From: Poteriospumella lacustris
Lineage: Eukaryota; Sar; Chrysophyceae; Chromulinales; Dinobryaceae
Direction of reading: 5' to 3'
NCBI GenBank assembly: GCA_008000375.1
Contig: SMOI01000154.1
Coordinates: forward strand, 1 to 64,000
Length of the DNA stretch: 64,000 nt
How positions within the stretch are numbered: the first letter of the stretch is position 1; the number at the start of each line of letters is the position of its first letter. The notes below the pieces were generated by a model. That model searched no databases. It had not been told where the DNA came from and worked only from the letters and a program-made list of their open reading frames with translations. A program made the translations under genes and the position numbers. This document shows positions 26,571-36,767 of this stretch, in pieces.

Positions 26571-29072
26571 TCAAACGACCATCGGCGCGGTGGGCGAGAG
26601 GGGCGGCGGTGGGGGCAGCACCACATCGGCGCCGGCGCCGTTGGACGGAGGCGGCGGAGTGCGGCGTTGCGACACCGACGGCGACGGAGACGCGGCACCG
26701 CTGCCGCGCCGCAGGCTGCCGGTGCTGCCGCCGGCGAGCGGCACCATCGCGATGCCCATCGACGCTTCCGGCGCCTGCACAAAGCGCGCCGACGAGGCCA
26801 GCGCGCGCATCTTGCGCTGCGCCTCGATCTTCTCGAGAATGTCCTCGCGCGTGCTCGCCGAGGCCGGCCAGACCGACAGATACGACATGAGGATCGCGTA
26901 GATGCCGAACGTCGACAGCGCGCCCAGCACGGCGCCCAGAACCGTGTCGTCCTCGCCCACCACGATCCACAGCGACGCGACGAACACCGCGAGAATCAGC
27001 AGCAAGAAGAGCGGGCGGAAGCGCTGCAGGCACCAGAGACAGTTGCGCGCCACGCGGCGGTGCAGCTGGTTGTGCTTCGCCAGCACTTGCGCCTCCTCCT
27101 GGCGCACGAGCGTCTCCAGCTCCTGAACGATCGTCGCGAACGACGGCCGCGCGTGCTTGTCTTCGTGCCAGCACTGCCGCAGCAGGTGCGCGAAGGAGAG
27201 CGGCCAGCGCGCGTCGATGCGCGGGCGCTGGCCGCCCACGACGACGCGGTCGAAGTAGGTCTTCTTGCCCATGTCGCGGAACGGCACCTTCCCCGAGGCC
27301 ACCTGCCACAGCAGAATGCCGAAGGAGTAGACGTCGACCGACTGGTGGTACGAGCGGCCCAGCACGACCTCGGGCGCCATGTAGCGCAGCGTGCCCGTGT
27401 TGCCCGTCAGCCGGTACTGCTCCGTCTTCTCGCGCTGCGCGCGCACCGAGGCGCACAAGCCGAAGTCGAAGAGCTTGACGCGGCCGTCGGCTGCGAAGCC
27501 GATGTTGTCGGGCTTCAGGTCGCTGTGAACAGAAGACGCGTTGAGACGGCGGCTGCGCGGCAGCAGGCAGACGCAGGCAGACGCGTACCGGTGGATGATG
27601 TGCACGGCCGGCGACCAGTCGTGGTGCAGGTACTTCAGCGCTCGGGCGAGGGACAGCGCAAAGTCCAGCGTCTCGAGGAACGTGAAGCGCTTCTCCCACG
27701 TTTGATTGCGGCTGTCGGCGCGGAGGCCCAGCGCATGCGACAGCGAGCCGCCCGACAGCAGCTCGAGCACGAGGAACTTGCGCGGCACTTTGCCGGAGCC
27801 GAGGAAGCGCACAATGTTCGGGTGACGCACGCGGCTCAACACGCCTAAGGCGCGGCAAACAGCGGGTAGATTAGTGAGCGCGATCTACAAGGCTGCTGCC
27901 TGCGGCGACGTACCTTCCTCTGCGTCGAACTCGGCGACGGCGACGGCCGACGACACGCGCTCGGCCTTGATCAGCTTCAGCACGACGGGCTGGTTCTTCC
28001 ACAGCGCCGTGTAGATGTGGCACGAGGAGGAGTCGACGATGTGTTGGATCTTCGCGAAGTCGTCCCAGGTCAAGTTGCGGGGCGTCTGGTTCCCGTCGAA
28101 GCTCGGCAGGTTGCCCATGTTGACGCGGAAGCCCTCGCAGATCGCCTTGTCGCCCGTGTCGACTTTGTAACCTCCGAGGATCACTTCGGCCTCCTCGTCC
28201 GTGCTCGATTCGTCGTGGAACGGCGAATTGGACGAGGACACGAGGGCCTGTTGTGCTGAGTTTCTGCGCGAGGCGCCGCCCTCGCCGCCGAAGACGCTCG
28301 AAAACTCTTCTTTGTCGGCGACGCCCATCTCCTCGTCCGCCTTCTCAGCCATCGGACCGGTCTGTTGCGCCGTGTCCTCTTCAGATTGCAAGAAGCGGTG
28401 TCGTATCTTGCCGTACGACGGGAGAAAAGACGAGACCGCGCCCCGCAGCTGATCTGTCGTCGACAGTTTCGGATTGGACGCGCCCGTGGAGATGTGCGCG
28501 GGGTTCAACGACTTGCGGCCGTTCTTCTTCGCTCCACTTGCAACGGCGATGACTTCGGGTCGCACGTAGAACATGATAGAGACGTCGATGATGATGAGAA
28601 ACAACACGACGGCGCTGTTGAAGCCGAAGTACACGTGGTGCTCCGCCGCGTTGGGGGCCGCGAGAATGAGCCACCCGAAGGTCAAACCGAACAAGACCGC
28701 GTTGAAAACTACGGAAATGCTTTGGAACATCGATCGGAAGATCCACCCGCATCCCAACGCGACAATGGCTTGCACCAGCAGCAGTACGTCGATGGCGATC
28801 AAGTAGTTGCCATTCGTGTCCGAGTCGTGGATCGTTCCAGCCTTCGAGGCCTTTCGATAGAGCGCTAACTGAATAGCATAGAAAATGAAAAGGCATAGGT
28901 ACACTATCATGCGTTTCCGATACCCGAAGTGGGTCAAGTTATGTACACTGCAAACGGATTTCCACATGATCAACGGTCCTGACGAGTTATTTTCCTTGAT
29001 GGTCTCTGATATTCGTAGGGAATTCCATAAAAGGAGAAAGGAAGATGGGGAGGAGGATTTAGCAGAAGACAT
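26571..29072 (-). CDS. Polytopic membrane protein kinase (4 TM - kinase - 2 TM), TKL-like
   Basis: Exons 27914-29072, 27589-27844 and 26571-27522 (introns of 69 and 66 bp) give 788 residues. Four N-terminal membrane helices (about 55-72, 90-112, 120-142 and 150-175), a Ser-rich linker, then a kinase domain at about 335-620: VVLKLIK (VAIK Lys), HPNIVRF, HRDLKPDN (formed across the second intron), FDFGLC and YMAPEVVL with a TKL-type C-lobe ending CWHEDKHARPSF. Two more helices follow at about 655-720, then a Pro/Ser tail. All catalytic residues are present. Even numbers of helices place the kinase and both ends in the cytosol. The start at 29072 is the best ATG; MWKSVC 36 residues later is an alternative. 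Ligand and target are unknown. Confidence 0.86.
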
Positions 29073-29547
29073 GCCCAGCCATTTTCTGAGCGGGCAGGCA
29101 ATACAATCGTCGATAGGAATAGTGGGCGGTATGTACAGGCGCGATGGTCAACGGTGTCTGGACGCTTTTCTTGATGGAGCTCTCCACTCAACCCTGAGAT
29201 GGTCAGCGTCTTTCCGCGCAGCTATCGTTTGGAAAATGAGCTGATAAGTTGAAGAAGTAGACGGCAAACAGAGAGGATCCGCGACGATGCCGCAATCCGC
29301 GACGACGCAAACCGCCACTCCGACATCGAGAGGCCTATTGTACATATAGCCGACCTTTTACTATCTATTATATTCGATACATATCTCACATAATGTACGC
29401 AAACGGCATGACGAGCCTCCCTCCACCGACCGGGGCCAACCACCAGCGCTCGACCTCCTCTAGAGTCCACTACAAGTCTTTGGCCAGGATTAATGGTCGC
29501 TTGCACAAGCATTTCATCAAGCGACGTATTTTTGAAGTGCAATCGCC
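29073..29547. promoter_or_regulatory. Divergent region, kinase / PGS1
   Basis: A 475-bp gap between divergent starts. A plus-strand frame from 29393 (MYANGMTSLPPP onwards, basic and Ser/Arg-rich) overlaps the PGS1 start in another frame. It might be an upstream exon for a mitochondrial presequence, but no suitable donor was found. Confidence 0.45.
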
Positions 29548-31272
29548 ATGGAGCTGGATCAAATCGATATCGTCGCTCATAGGGAGCCTGAAGACTTCTA
29601 CAATGAGCTGCGACGATTGATCGCCAGTGCCCAACATCGATTGGTCTTGTCCGCTTTGTACTTAGGAAGTGGACACAAAGAGCAAAGCTTGCTGCAAGAG
29701 GTCTCCTCTGCGCTGGAGAGCAACCAAAAGCTGTCTGTGCTCTTCATTCTCGACCACTCTCGCGCCCGGCGCGGTGAGAAATCGTCCATCGACTTGTTGG
29801 CGCCACTTGTGGACAAGTTCTATCCTAGATTGCAAGTCTGCTTCTACCAAATGCCCCAGTTGAAGTCGGCCCCATACAGCTGGCTCCCTTTCTGGCTTCA
29901 AGAGGTGGTCGCGGTGTATCACTGCAAGGTGAGGCCCGTCTGCCGTGTCGATCGATCGGTCTCTCGTTTCTCAACAAACGCTTCATAGTTTTGCGTCTCT
30001 GACGACACCGTGCTAATGACGGGTGCAAACTTGAGTCACGACTACTTCACGGACCGCCAAGACCGCTACTGGACGATTCAGTCGTCGCTGAGCGTGCGGC
30101 TGACTGCCGATAGCCCTCCGCTGTCGCCAGACGTCGGTGCCGGGCCCCTGGCTCAATATCTGGGGGAATTTTCTCAAGCTATTGCGAAGGACAGTTGGTT
30201 GTTATCTCCCGGAGATCGTCAACTACAGCCCCCGAGCGTGTCGGTGTGCGCTCTGAGCGCGTTCCTGAAGCAGCACCCGCTCCACAGCCCCACCGTGCGG
30301 CACCAGCCTCATGGCGACAGCGACAAAGTCGTGGCGTTCCCTCTGGTTCAGCATGCAGCATTGGGCGTCGAGCAAGAAAAAGACTTCTTCGTGCACATGC
30401 TGCATCAAAGGCAGCACGGTAACCGTGCTCCGCATCGGCGCAGCGACACGGCGGCCGCCACTGAGGCGCGGCTGCCGAACATGCAGCTCCGACAAGTGCA
30501 GCTGTGCACTCCCTACACAAACTTTCCTAAGTCGCTGAGCGACGCGTTGCGCTCTGTAGCCAGCGGATCCTCGGCCACAGCGGAGGCGCCAGTCCACGTG
30601 CAGATCATCGGCCCTGCGCCTGAGTGCCACGGTTTCGCCGGCGGCAAAGGCTTCAAGGAAGAGCTGCCGTATCTCCACGAAGCGGCTCTTCACGCAGACC
30701 TGTTCTCACCGACGAAGGCGGACCCTACTACGCCCGTTAATATTGAGTGGCGGCAATATCTGCGGCCCGGCTGGACGCTGCATCGGAAGGGTCTGTGGCT
30801 GGGCTTCTCTCCCGACGAGGATCAGGCGACGTACGACGCCGCTGCACCGTATCAGGGAGACGCCAAGCACTACTCGTGGGCGACGTATCTTGGTTCGTCG
30901 AACTTCGGTGAGCGCTCGTGGCGCCGCGATCTGGAGCTGGGGTTCTTTTTCTTGGAGGCGCCGGGCCCCGCGAAGCAGCCGCCAACGAACCTCGCCAGCG
31001 CCTTGCAGCGGGTTCTACGTTCCGAGTCGCATGATCTCGTCGCCACGAGCCATGTACATCTTCTGCCGCATCATCGCCAGGAGGAGAACCTGAGATATAC
31101 CGTTGATCACGCTCGAGGAGTGGGGCGCCCTGTGGACGACGAGCGCGTCCCGCTGATGTCGACGCCAACGGCCGCGGCGACCGCGACGCCAGCGCAACTG
31201 GCGGCGAAGCAAGGACGAGCCCAGCGCCTGCACATTCGCGTGTTGGGATGGCTGCTGCGCAGTGTTCTTTGA
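29548..31272 (+). CDS. PGS1: Phosphatidylglycerophosphate synthase, PGS1 type
   Basis: Exons 29548-29928 and 29989-31272 (intron of 60 bp) give 554 residues. This is the phospholipase D-superfamily enzyme that joins CDP-diacylglycerol and glycerol-3-phosphate to make PGP, the first step towards cardiolipin in mitochondria. Visible marks: FYNELRRLIASAQHRLVLSALYLG near the start; the first HKD-type motif (HCK at about 125, followed by TGANLSHDYFTDRQDRY); and the second (LHRKGLWLGF near 391, then GSSNFGERSWRRDLE). The intron falls directly after the first HxK. An in-frame stop lies just upstream of the ATG and no mitochondrial presequence is seen, so a 5' exon may be missing. Convergent with the methyltransferase gene. 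Confidence 0.92.
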
Positions 31273-31410
31273 GGTCGCAGGGCCTTCAGTCGCCGCACCG
31301 ATCGCCGCTACACCCCGCCTCCCCCACCTACGCCTACACCTACCGCTACCGCTACCGCCGAGTATTTATCATTATCTGTCTGTACACTTCCCCTCTGTTA
31401 ACGAACGTAT

Positions 31411-32469
31411 TTACAACGATTGGATCAGATATATCCTCCGAATCTCTTTCTTAGTGCTGAACTGCGGCTGCAGTTGTTGCCCGCCTTCCGATGGGGCTTC
31501 TTCATCCAGCGTTTCGTCGGCAGCGTCGGTGTGGGCGTTGAGGATGTCTTCGTGGAGGCAGCGGTAGCTGCCGAGTTTGTGCTTCTGCAGACGTTTTTGC
31601 AGCCGATTGAGAAAGATTTGGTCCTTCTTCCACCGTTTATAGTGGGCGATGATGATTCGTGTTTGTGAGAAGTACGGCGCGAAGCGTCCCCCCGAGGTGG
31701 TGTGCTGCAGCAGCTGGATGATGCAGTCGAGCAGCGGGTCGAAGAGGCACTCCCAGTAAATGACGTCGGCCGCCAAAACCACCAACGTTCTGCGGCGTTG
31801 GGATTGAGTGTCCGTCATGGGCTCCAATGATTGACAGAGAGTGTCCAACGTGTGCAGCAAGCTCTGCTCGTCTCCCCAAGGTAAAACCGCCGCCGAAATG
31901 TCTGATCCGTCACGTTCGCCGGCGACGGAGTTCAAGCGGATATTGTCCTGCAGCCCTGCATAGGCCTCCTCCAAATCTGTCAAAACCGTGTGCAGAACAG
32001 AAATGTTCTCTCCTTTCGCTGCTTCGGATCGAAAGTACTTGTGCAGATACACTCCTGTGACTCCAACGCCGGCGCCAAGTTCGAGGAAAACGGTCTCCTC
32101 CGCACTATCCTTGGCGGCTTCTGTTGATGCGGTGTCTTGATGCAATATATATGGAATCTTTGCAATGTACTCTGACAAGAATGTAGCCGCTGGCCACACT
32201 TGATGTGCAATCCCTCTGCTTCTGCACTCTTGGACTCGAATGCTGAGGTCTACCGAGGGGATAACTCTCAGTGAACTGACTGTGGGAATGCTGTCTTCGA
32301 TTGACGAGGTCGATGTTCCATCGCTCTTACTTTCGTTGGGTAGTTGTGTCGATAGCTGAGTGTCTTCATCGTCACTGTCGAAGCCTCCCGCACCATAAAA
32401 GAGCGATCGCATTTGTGCTTCGTCTTCATCATCCCTGGCGTCGACGACCGCGTCCAAAATCTTGCTCAT
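31411..32469 (-). CDS. METTL21/FAM86-type protein methyltransferase (Methyltransf_16)
   Basis: Intronless, 352 residues from the ATG at 32469. The first 75 residues are acidic and Ser-rich. The seven-beta-strand methyltransferase fold shows VWPAATFLSEYI, the SAM-binding FLELGAGVGVTGVYL, VLTDLEEAYAGLQDNIRLN, and AADVIYWECLFDPLLDCI at the active site. This pattern is that of the lysine methyltransferase family 21 group, which modifies non-histone proteins such as Hsp70 and elongation factors. The usual DxxY in this family reads ADVIY. The exact substrate cannot be told. Confidence 0.86.
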   Translation of the reverse strand: MSKILDAVVDARDDEDEAQMRSLFYGAGGFDSDDEDTQLSTQLPNESKSDGTSTSSIEDSIPTVSSLRVIPSVDLSIRVQECRSRGIAHQVWPAATFLSEYIAKIPYILHQDTASTEAAKDSAEETVFLELGAGVGVTGVYLHKYFRSEAAKGENISVLHTVLTDLEEAYAGLQDNIRLNSVAGERDGSDISAAVLPWGDEQSLLHTLDTLCQSLEPMTDTQSQRRRTLVVLAADVIYWECLFDPLLDCIIQLLQHTTSGGRFAPYFSQTRIIIAHYKRWKKDQIFLNRLQKRLQKHKLGSYRCLHEDILNAHTDAADETLDEEAPSEGGQQLQPQFSTKKEIRRIYLIQSL

Positions 32470-32940
32470 GGCTGTCTCCGTGCAAATACTATCGAACACG
32501 AAGCAAAGCAAGGAACCCGTTTATTTATACACATGACCTACTTGCCGTTGGGCATGCTATCGTACATAATACCAATACCAAACATAAGCCTAAGACGGCC
32601 ATATAACTCTAAGTATAGCACTCTTGGTGAAGGGGCCACTGAACTCCTCTATATTCGACGGCATGTGTGTTGGTGTGCACCCTACAGCGACGGGGCCTGC
32701 ACCGTACAAACGGCTCGGTCTGCCCACTCGCCCTGCTGCTGTACAGCACGACGGTCTCGCTCTCTCGACTCTCGAATGGAACCGATGCATCGATGTCGAT
32801 GTCCGCTGCAATGCAGGTGGTGTCGAGGAATGAAGAGCTTCGTGTCGACACAACTGAGTTCAGCATTTGCTTTTACGTGGTGTGTGCCTGTTTGGATCGC
32901 TCACAAGTGTTGTCGCTTCGCCATCGAGAACAAATAGACC
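32470..32940. promoter_or_regulatory. Divergent region, methyltransferase / uL22m copy 1
   Basis: A 471-bp gap between divergent starts. The part from 32668 on is the outer portion of inverted repeat 2 and has a partner at 34607-34879, so both uL22m copies share about 270 bp of upstream sequence. Confidence 0.6.
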
Positions 32941-33658
32941 ATGTTCTCTCAGATTCAGAAATTCACGAAGGTGTGCCAGTTTCAGGCACCTCTCCTCAGC
33001 ACTCGTCTGTTTAGCAAGGCAGCCAACAAACCTATCACGCCCACCTTCATTCAAAAAGAAACCGTAACACAAGCAGCTGAGGAAGGAAAAGTTATTTTGT
33101 TGACAAAGAAGCATGTGCCACAAAGTCCGCTGAAAATGAAGTTTTTGGTGCGGTTAGTTCGAGGCTCATGGATTCCGGATGCAATGGCGCAAATGAAGTT
33201 TTCTCCAAAGCATCGCGCGGCAGACATCGCCAAAATGCTCAATGTATGTTCAGCAGAGACACGAAACGATTGGCTCGTGTGGTTGACATCAGTCTTTGTT
33301 TGTTTGTCTGTTTTGCCTTTTAGAGAGGAATCGTGATGGCGCGCGATCGATACGGCGCAGTTCCGGATGAACTGCTCGTCAAGGAGGTCATGATCACGAA
33401 GGGCTTCATCCGACGAGGCGTCCGTATCATGGGCCGAGGTCGAGCAGGTCGATCAGCACAACGAACAGCCCACGTTCGCATGAAGATAGAAGTCGCTGAC
33501 TTCGACAAGCTTATCGCAGATGCAACCACAAAGCGCCAGAAGGAGCGGCTAATGGAGCGGCGGGAGCTGATTGCGACGATGAAGCCATCCAAGAGCTCGA
33601 CGGAGGTGATCGACGTTGTCGCCAAGAAATAGAGTAGCTCATGCATCTGTAATATAAT
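32668..33658 (+). repeat. Inverted repeat 2, left arm (991 bp)
   Basis: Pairs with 33889-34879 in reverse complement (x pairs with 67547 minus x). I see two mismatches between arms, at 32713 near the outer end and 33641 near the inner end. The gene, its intron and about 270 bp of upstream sequence lie inside. Confidence 0.93.
32941..33632 (+). CDS. MRPL22: Mitochondrial ribosomal protein uL22m (copy 1)
   Basis: Exons 32941-33243 and 33324-33632 (intron of 80 bp) give 203 residues. N-terminus MFSQIQKFTKVCQFQAPLLS is basic and amphipathic, a good mitochondrial presequence. The uL22 domain begins near SPLKMKFLVRLVRGSWIPDA, where the family has its first helix, and ends with the conserved hook GRGRAGRSAQRTAHVRMKIE, which reaches into the peptide exit tunnel. 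The C-terminal 50 residues are a charged helix. The intron follows AKMLN. AATAAA at 33656-33661 is a likely poly(A) signal and straddles the arm border. An almost identical gene is inverted at 33915-34606. Confidence 0.9.
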
Positions 33659-33888
33659 AAATTAATTCTCTCTTTGCACACCTTTCAATGTACTACTTTA
33701 GTCGGTTACAGGAACAAATAAAATTGGTTCGCACGGCCAGCAGCTGGTACACTCGTGTGTTGCATAGCTGGTGCAGTACATGATCAGCATCAACTTCAGC
33801 GACCACACGAGGATTTAAACCTGCCTTTAAGGAACATGCGAACTCAAAGATGCTTATTCAAGTAAATATGAACTAAAGATATTGAACA
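33659..33888. other. 230-bp spacer of inverted repeat 2
   Basis: AT-rich, not palindromic, between the two convergent uL22m genes. A second AATAAA lies at 33717-33722. It should contain the 3' ends of both transcripts. Confidence 0.7.
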
Positions 33889-34879
33889 ATTATATTACAG
33901 ATGCACGAGCTACTCTATTTCTTGGCGACAACGTCGATCACCTCCGTCGAGCTCTTGGATGGCTTCATCGTCGCAATCAGCTCCCGCCGCTCCATTAGCC
34001 GCTCCTTCTGGCGCTTTGTGGTTGCATCTGCGATAAGCTTGTCGAAGTCAGCGACTTCTATCTTCATGCGAACGTGGGCTGTTCGTTGTGCTGATCGACC
34101 TGCTCGACCTCGGCCCATGATACGGACGCCTCGTCGGATGAAGCCCTTCGTGATCATGACCTCCTTGACGAGCAGTTCATCCGGAACTGCGCCGTATCGA
34201 TCGCGCGCCATCACGATTCCTCTCTAAAAGGCAAAACAGACAAACAAACAAAGACTGATGTCAACCACACGAGCCAATCGTTTCGTGTCTCTGCTGAACA
34301 TACATTGAGCATTTTGGCGATGTCTGCCGCGCGATGCTTTGGAGAAAACTTCATTTGCGCCATTGCATCCGGAATCCATGAGCCTCGAACTAACCGCACC
34401 AAAAACTTCATTTTCAGCGGACTTTGTGGCACATGCTTCTTTGTCAACAAAATAACTTTTCCTTCCTCAGCTGCTTGTGTTACGGTTTCTTTTTGAATGA
34501 AGGTGGGCGTGATAGGTTTGTTGGCTGCCTTGCTAAACAGACGAGTGCTGAGGAGAGGTGCCTGAAACTGGCACACCTTCGTGAATTTCTGAATCTGAGA
34601 GAACATGGTCTATTTGTTCTCGATGGCGAAGCGACAACACTTGTGAGCGATCCAAACAGGCACACACCACGTAAAAGCAAATGCTGAACTCAGTTGTGTC
34701 GACACGAAGCTCTTCATTCCTCGACACCACCTGCATTGCAGCGGACATCGACATCGATGCATCGGTTCCATTCGAGAGTCGAGAGAGCGAGACCGTCGTG
34801 CTGTACAGCAGCAGGGCGAGTGGGCAGACCGAGGCGTTTGTACGGTGCAGGCCCCGTCGCTGTAGGGTGCACACCAACA
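33889..34879 (-). repeat. Inverted repeat 2, right arm (991 bp)
   Basis: Reverse complement of 32668-33658 with two visible mismatches. Sequence outside 34879 is unrelated to that left of 32668. Confidence 0.93.
33915..34606 (-). CDS. MRPL22: Mitochondrial ribosomal protein uL22m (copy 2)
   Basis: Mirror copy of the gene at 32941-33632, with exons 34304-34606 and 33915-34223 on the minus strand. The predicted 203-residue protein is the same as copy 1, with the same presequence, intron position and tunnel-hook motif. No disabling change is seen. Its own upstream region is shared only to 34879. A ribosomal protein is normally needed in fixed dose, so two identical active copies are noteworthy. 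Confidence 0.9.
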
Positions 34880-35319
34880 ACGCGACTAGCGACAAATGAC
34901 TAAGGACAAAGAGAATCGGCCCAACCGGTATCTCCGTTGCCTTTCCGCTTCGTAAGATCCAGAGTTTCCACGCCTTAGTGTCAAATGTGGGACCACGCAT
35001 GGACTTTAAAGCCAAGCATCTGAGCTGGCATGGACTGTTACAGGAAGTCCGTTGACACATCATCAAACATAATGTTCATCACCCTGCCTTCTGTACCGTG
35101 ATAGTAGCAGAGAGCGCTAAAATTGGCGCACGTCCCCTCTTATCCAAATTACGATGCATATTGTGTCTATTCTTTGCTGCGCAAACCGAGCCAAAATGGT
35201 TGCGGCTGTGGGGGTAGGCGTACCGCTTCTGCATTCAACATGAACCGTCTTTCAGATAATTTACTTCAAACGCTTCAATTCGTTGACTAATTCGTGTGAA
35301 ATAAACACTACAACTACTA
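34607..35319. other. Intergenic region upstream of uL22m copy 2
   Basis: 34607-34879 belongs to the repeat arm and holds the presumed promoter. 34880-35319 is single-copy sequence up to the stop of the mtRF-like gene. I see no gene in it. Confidence 0.55.
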
Positions 35320-36021
35320 TCATTTGCTGCTCCGTGACTTATTTGACTGAGGCACCTCAGCATCCATACTCTTCTCGTCCATGACCATTCTATCCTCGTC
35401 AACATCGTCAGCCCTTGATTCGTCGCATTCCTCGAATTCCTCGCATTCATCTTCCATCGCCGATGGATCGTCGCCATCAGATTCTTCCTCATCAAGAGAT
35501 CCGTACTTTTGTTTTGCTCTCCTGAGATGACACATCGACATCAATAAAGAAAAAATAACGTATCGGTGATGCAAGCGATAGCATAACCTTTTTGCTTTGC
35601 TCTTTCTTCGCCTGGCTTTACTGATTTTCTTTGCAACTTTCGACTGATCGCCATTATACAACAAATCAAGTTGATCTTTCAATTTCTTTCGGGCGATTCT
35701 TCTGTTCGCAAAGAGATCTCGCTGCTCTTGACATGTGACAGTAGTGTTGGTCGGTTTGTGAGTGAGCTGCACTCTGGAGTTGGTCTTGTTGACCGACTGG
35801 CCTCCTGGACCAGATGATCTACTAAATATTTCCTCGAGGTCTTCTTCTTTTATTTCAATATTGATGTAAGGCTTGATGTTCTTCTTCTTCACAACCGTCG
35901 GTTGCTTCACAAGTGAGGCATGGTCGTCGACTGGGCTGAAGCTGGTAAAAGATCTAAACGCATTCCTTCTTACAAATTGCAAAAGAGGCTTCCATCCCGC
36001 AGATTGGACCTTCTTTAACAT
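35320..36021 (-). CDS. MTRFR: Mitochondrial release-factor-like protein (MTRFR/C12orf65 type)
   Basis: Exons 35588-36021 and 35320-35521 (intron of 66 bp) give 211 residues from the ATG at 36021. Basic presequence MLKKVQSAGWKPLLQFVRRN. The peptidyl-hydrolase core shows the GGQ motif in SSGPGGQSVNKTNSRVQLTH, then VTCQEQRDLFANRRIARKKL. It lacks the codon-recognition domains of RF1/RF2, as do mtRF-R and ICT1, which rescue stalled mitochondrial ribosomes. A basic stretch (KKISKARRRKSKAKRRAKQK) fits the rRNA-binding tail of that group. It is followed by an unusual 50-residue acidic extension rich in Asp/Glu. Confidence 0.92.
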   Translation of the reverse strand: MLKKVQSAGWKPLLQFVRRNAFRSFTSFSPVDDHASLVKQPTVVKKKNIKPYINIEIKEEDLEEIFSRSSGPGGQSVNKTNSRVQLTHKPTNTTVTCQEQRDLFANRRIARKKLKDQLDLLYNGDQSKVAKKISKARRRKSKAKRLCYRLHHRYVIFSLLMSMCHLRRAKQKYGSLDEEESDGDDPSAMEDECEEFEECDESRADDVDEDRMVMDEKSMDAEVPQSNKSRSSK

Positions 36022-36767
36022 CCCTCCCAAAATATTTCGACTGCAAGTAAACGATCAAGGCAATTCTTTCCCTTTACTCTCGGCCACCAAGCAGCGTTCT
36101 TGACCAGCCCAGTTATCAGTTGTGGCTACAAACTTGTCTCTTGATCAAGTAAGTGCATGGAATACTGAGCTTACCGATCATCTGGAGTCCCAGTCCGGAA
36201 CCTCGAATAATGTCGACAACAAATAAATGGACCATCTGTGGTTTGGCATCCGACGCCTCGTCGATCGTCGACTGACGCCAGAAACTGTAACGGTTTTCCG
36301 CACGCTCGCCGAAGGTCTCCCCACGTCGCGATCGCCAAACGAATTCCGGCTCTTATTAGGAAGGACCACATAAGCATGCAGTGCGTGCCGTATCGTATCG
36401 TAAGTTTCTGCTGGTCGCCTGCTTTAGCACAAGATGAGAGAGTAAAGTGGCCATTGATTTAATTAGAAACAACTTTAGATCATAAAGTAACGAAGGCAAG
36501 AAGAGACAAGGCCAACCGACGGAAGCGCCAACAAATTGAGGATGAGAGATGTGTCGAGAATCACAAATACAACTAATGAAATATACAAGTCCCAAAAGAC
36601 GAAAGCTGCGGAGTGCGAGGGGGGACAGAAGAGTTGACGACTGGGTCGCTGCTAGATCCACCGAGACTGTTTGTGGAGAGCCAGAGACACTGAAAGATGA
36701 ACAAGAAACTGAAAACACATCACATATTCACCATATATGATGAAACTATGATGAAGAAACAAACAGA
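36022..36767. other. Intergenic region upstream of the mtRF-like gene
   Basis: A 746-bp gap between two minus-strand genes. It should hold the mtRF promoter and the peroxiredoxin 3' UTR. Open frames on both strands have no recognisable domain. Confidence 0.5.
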
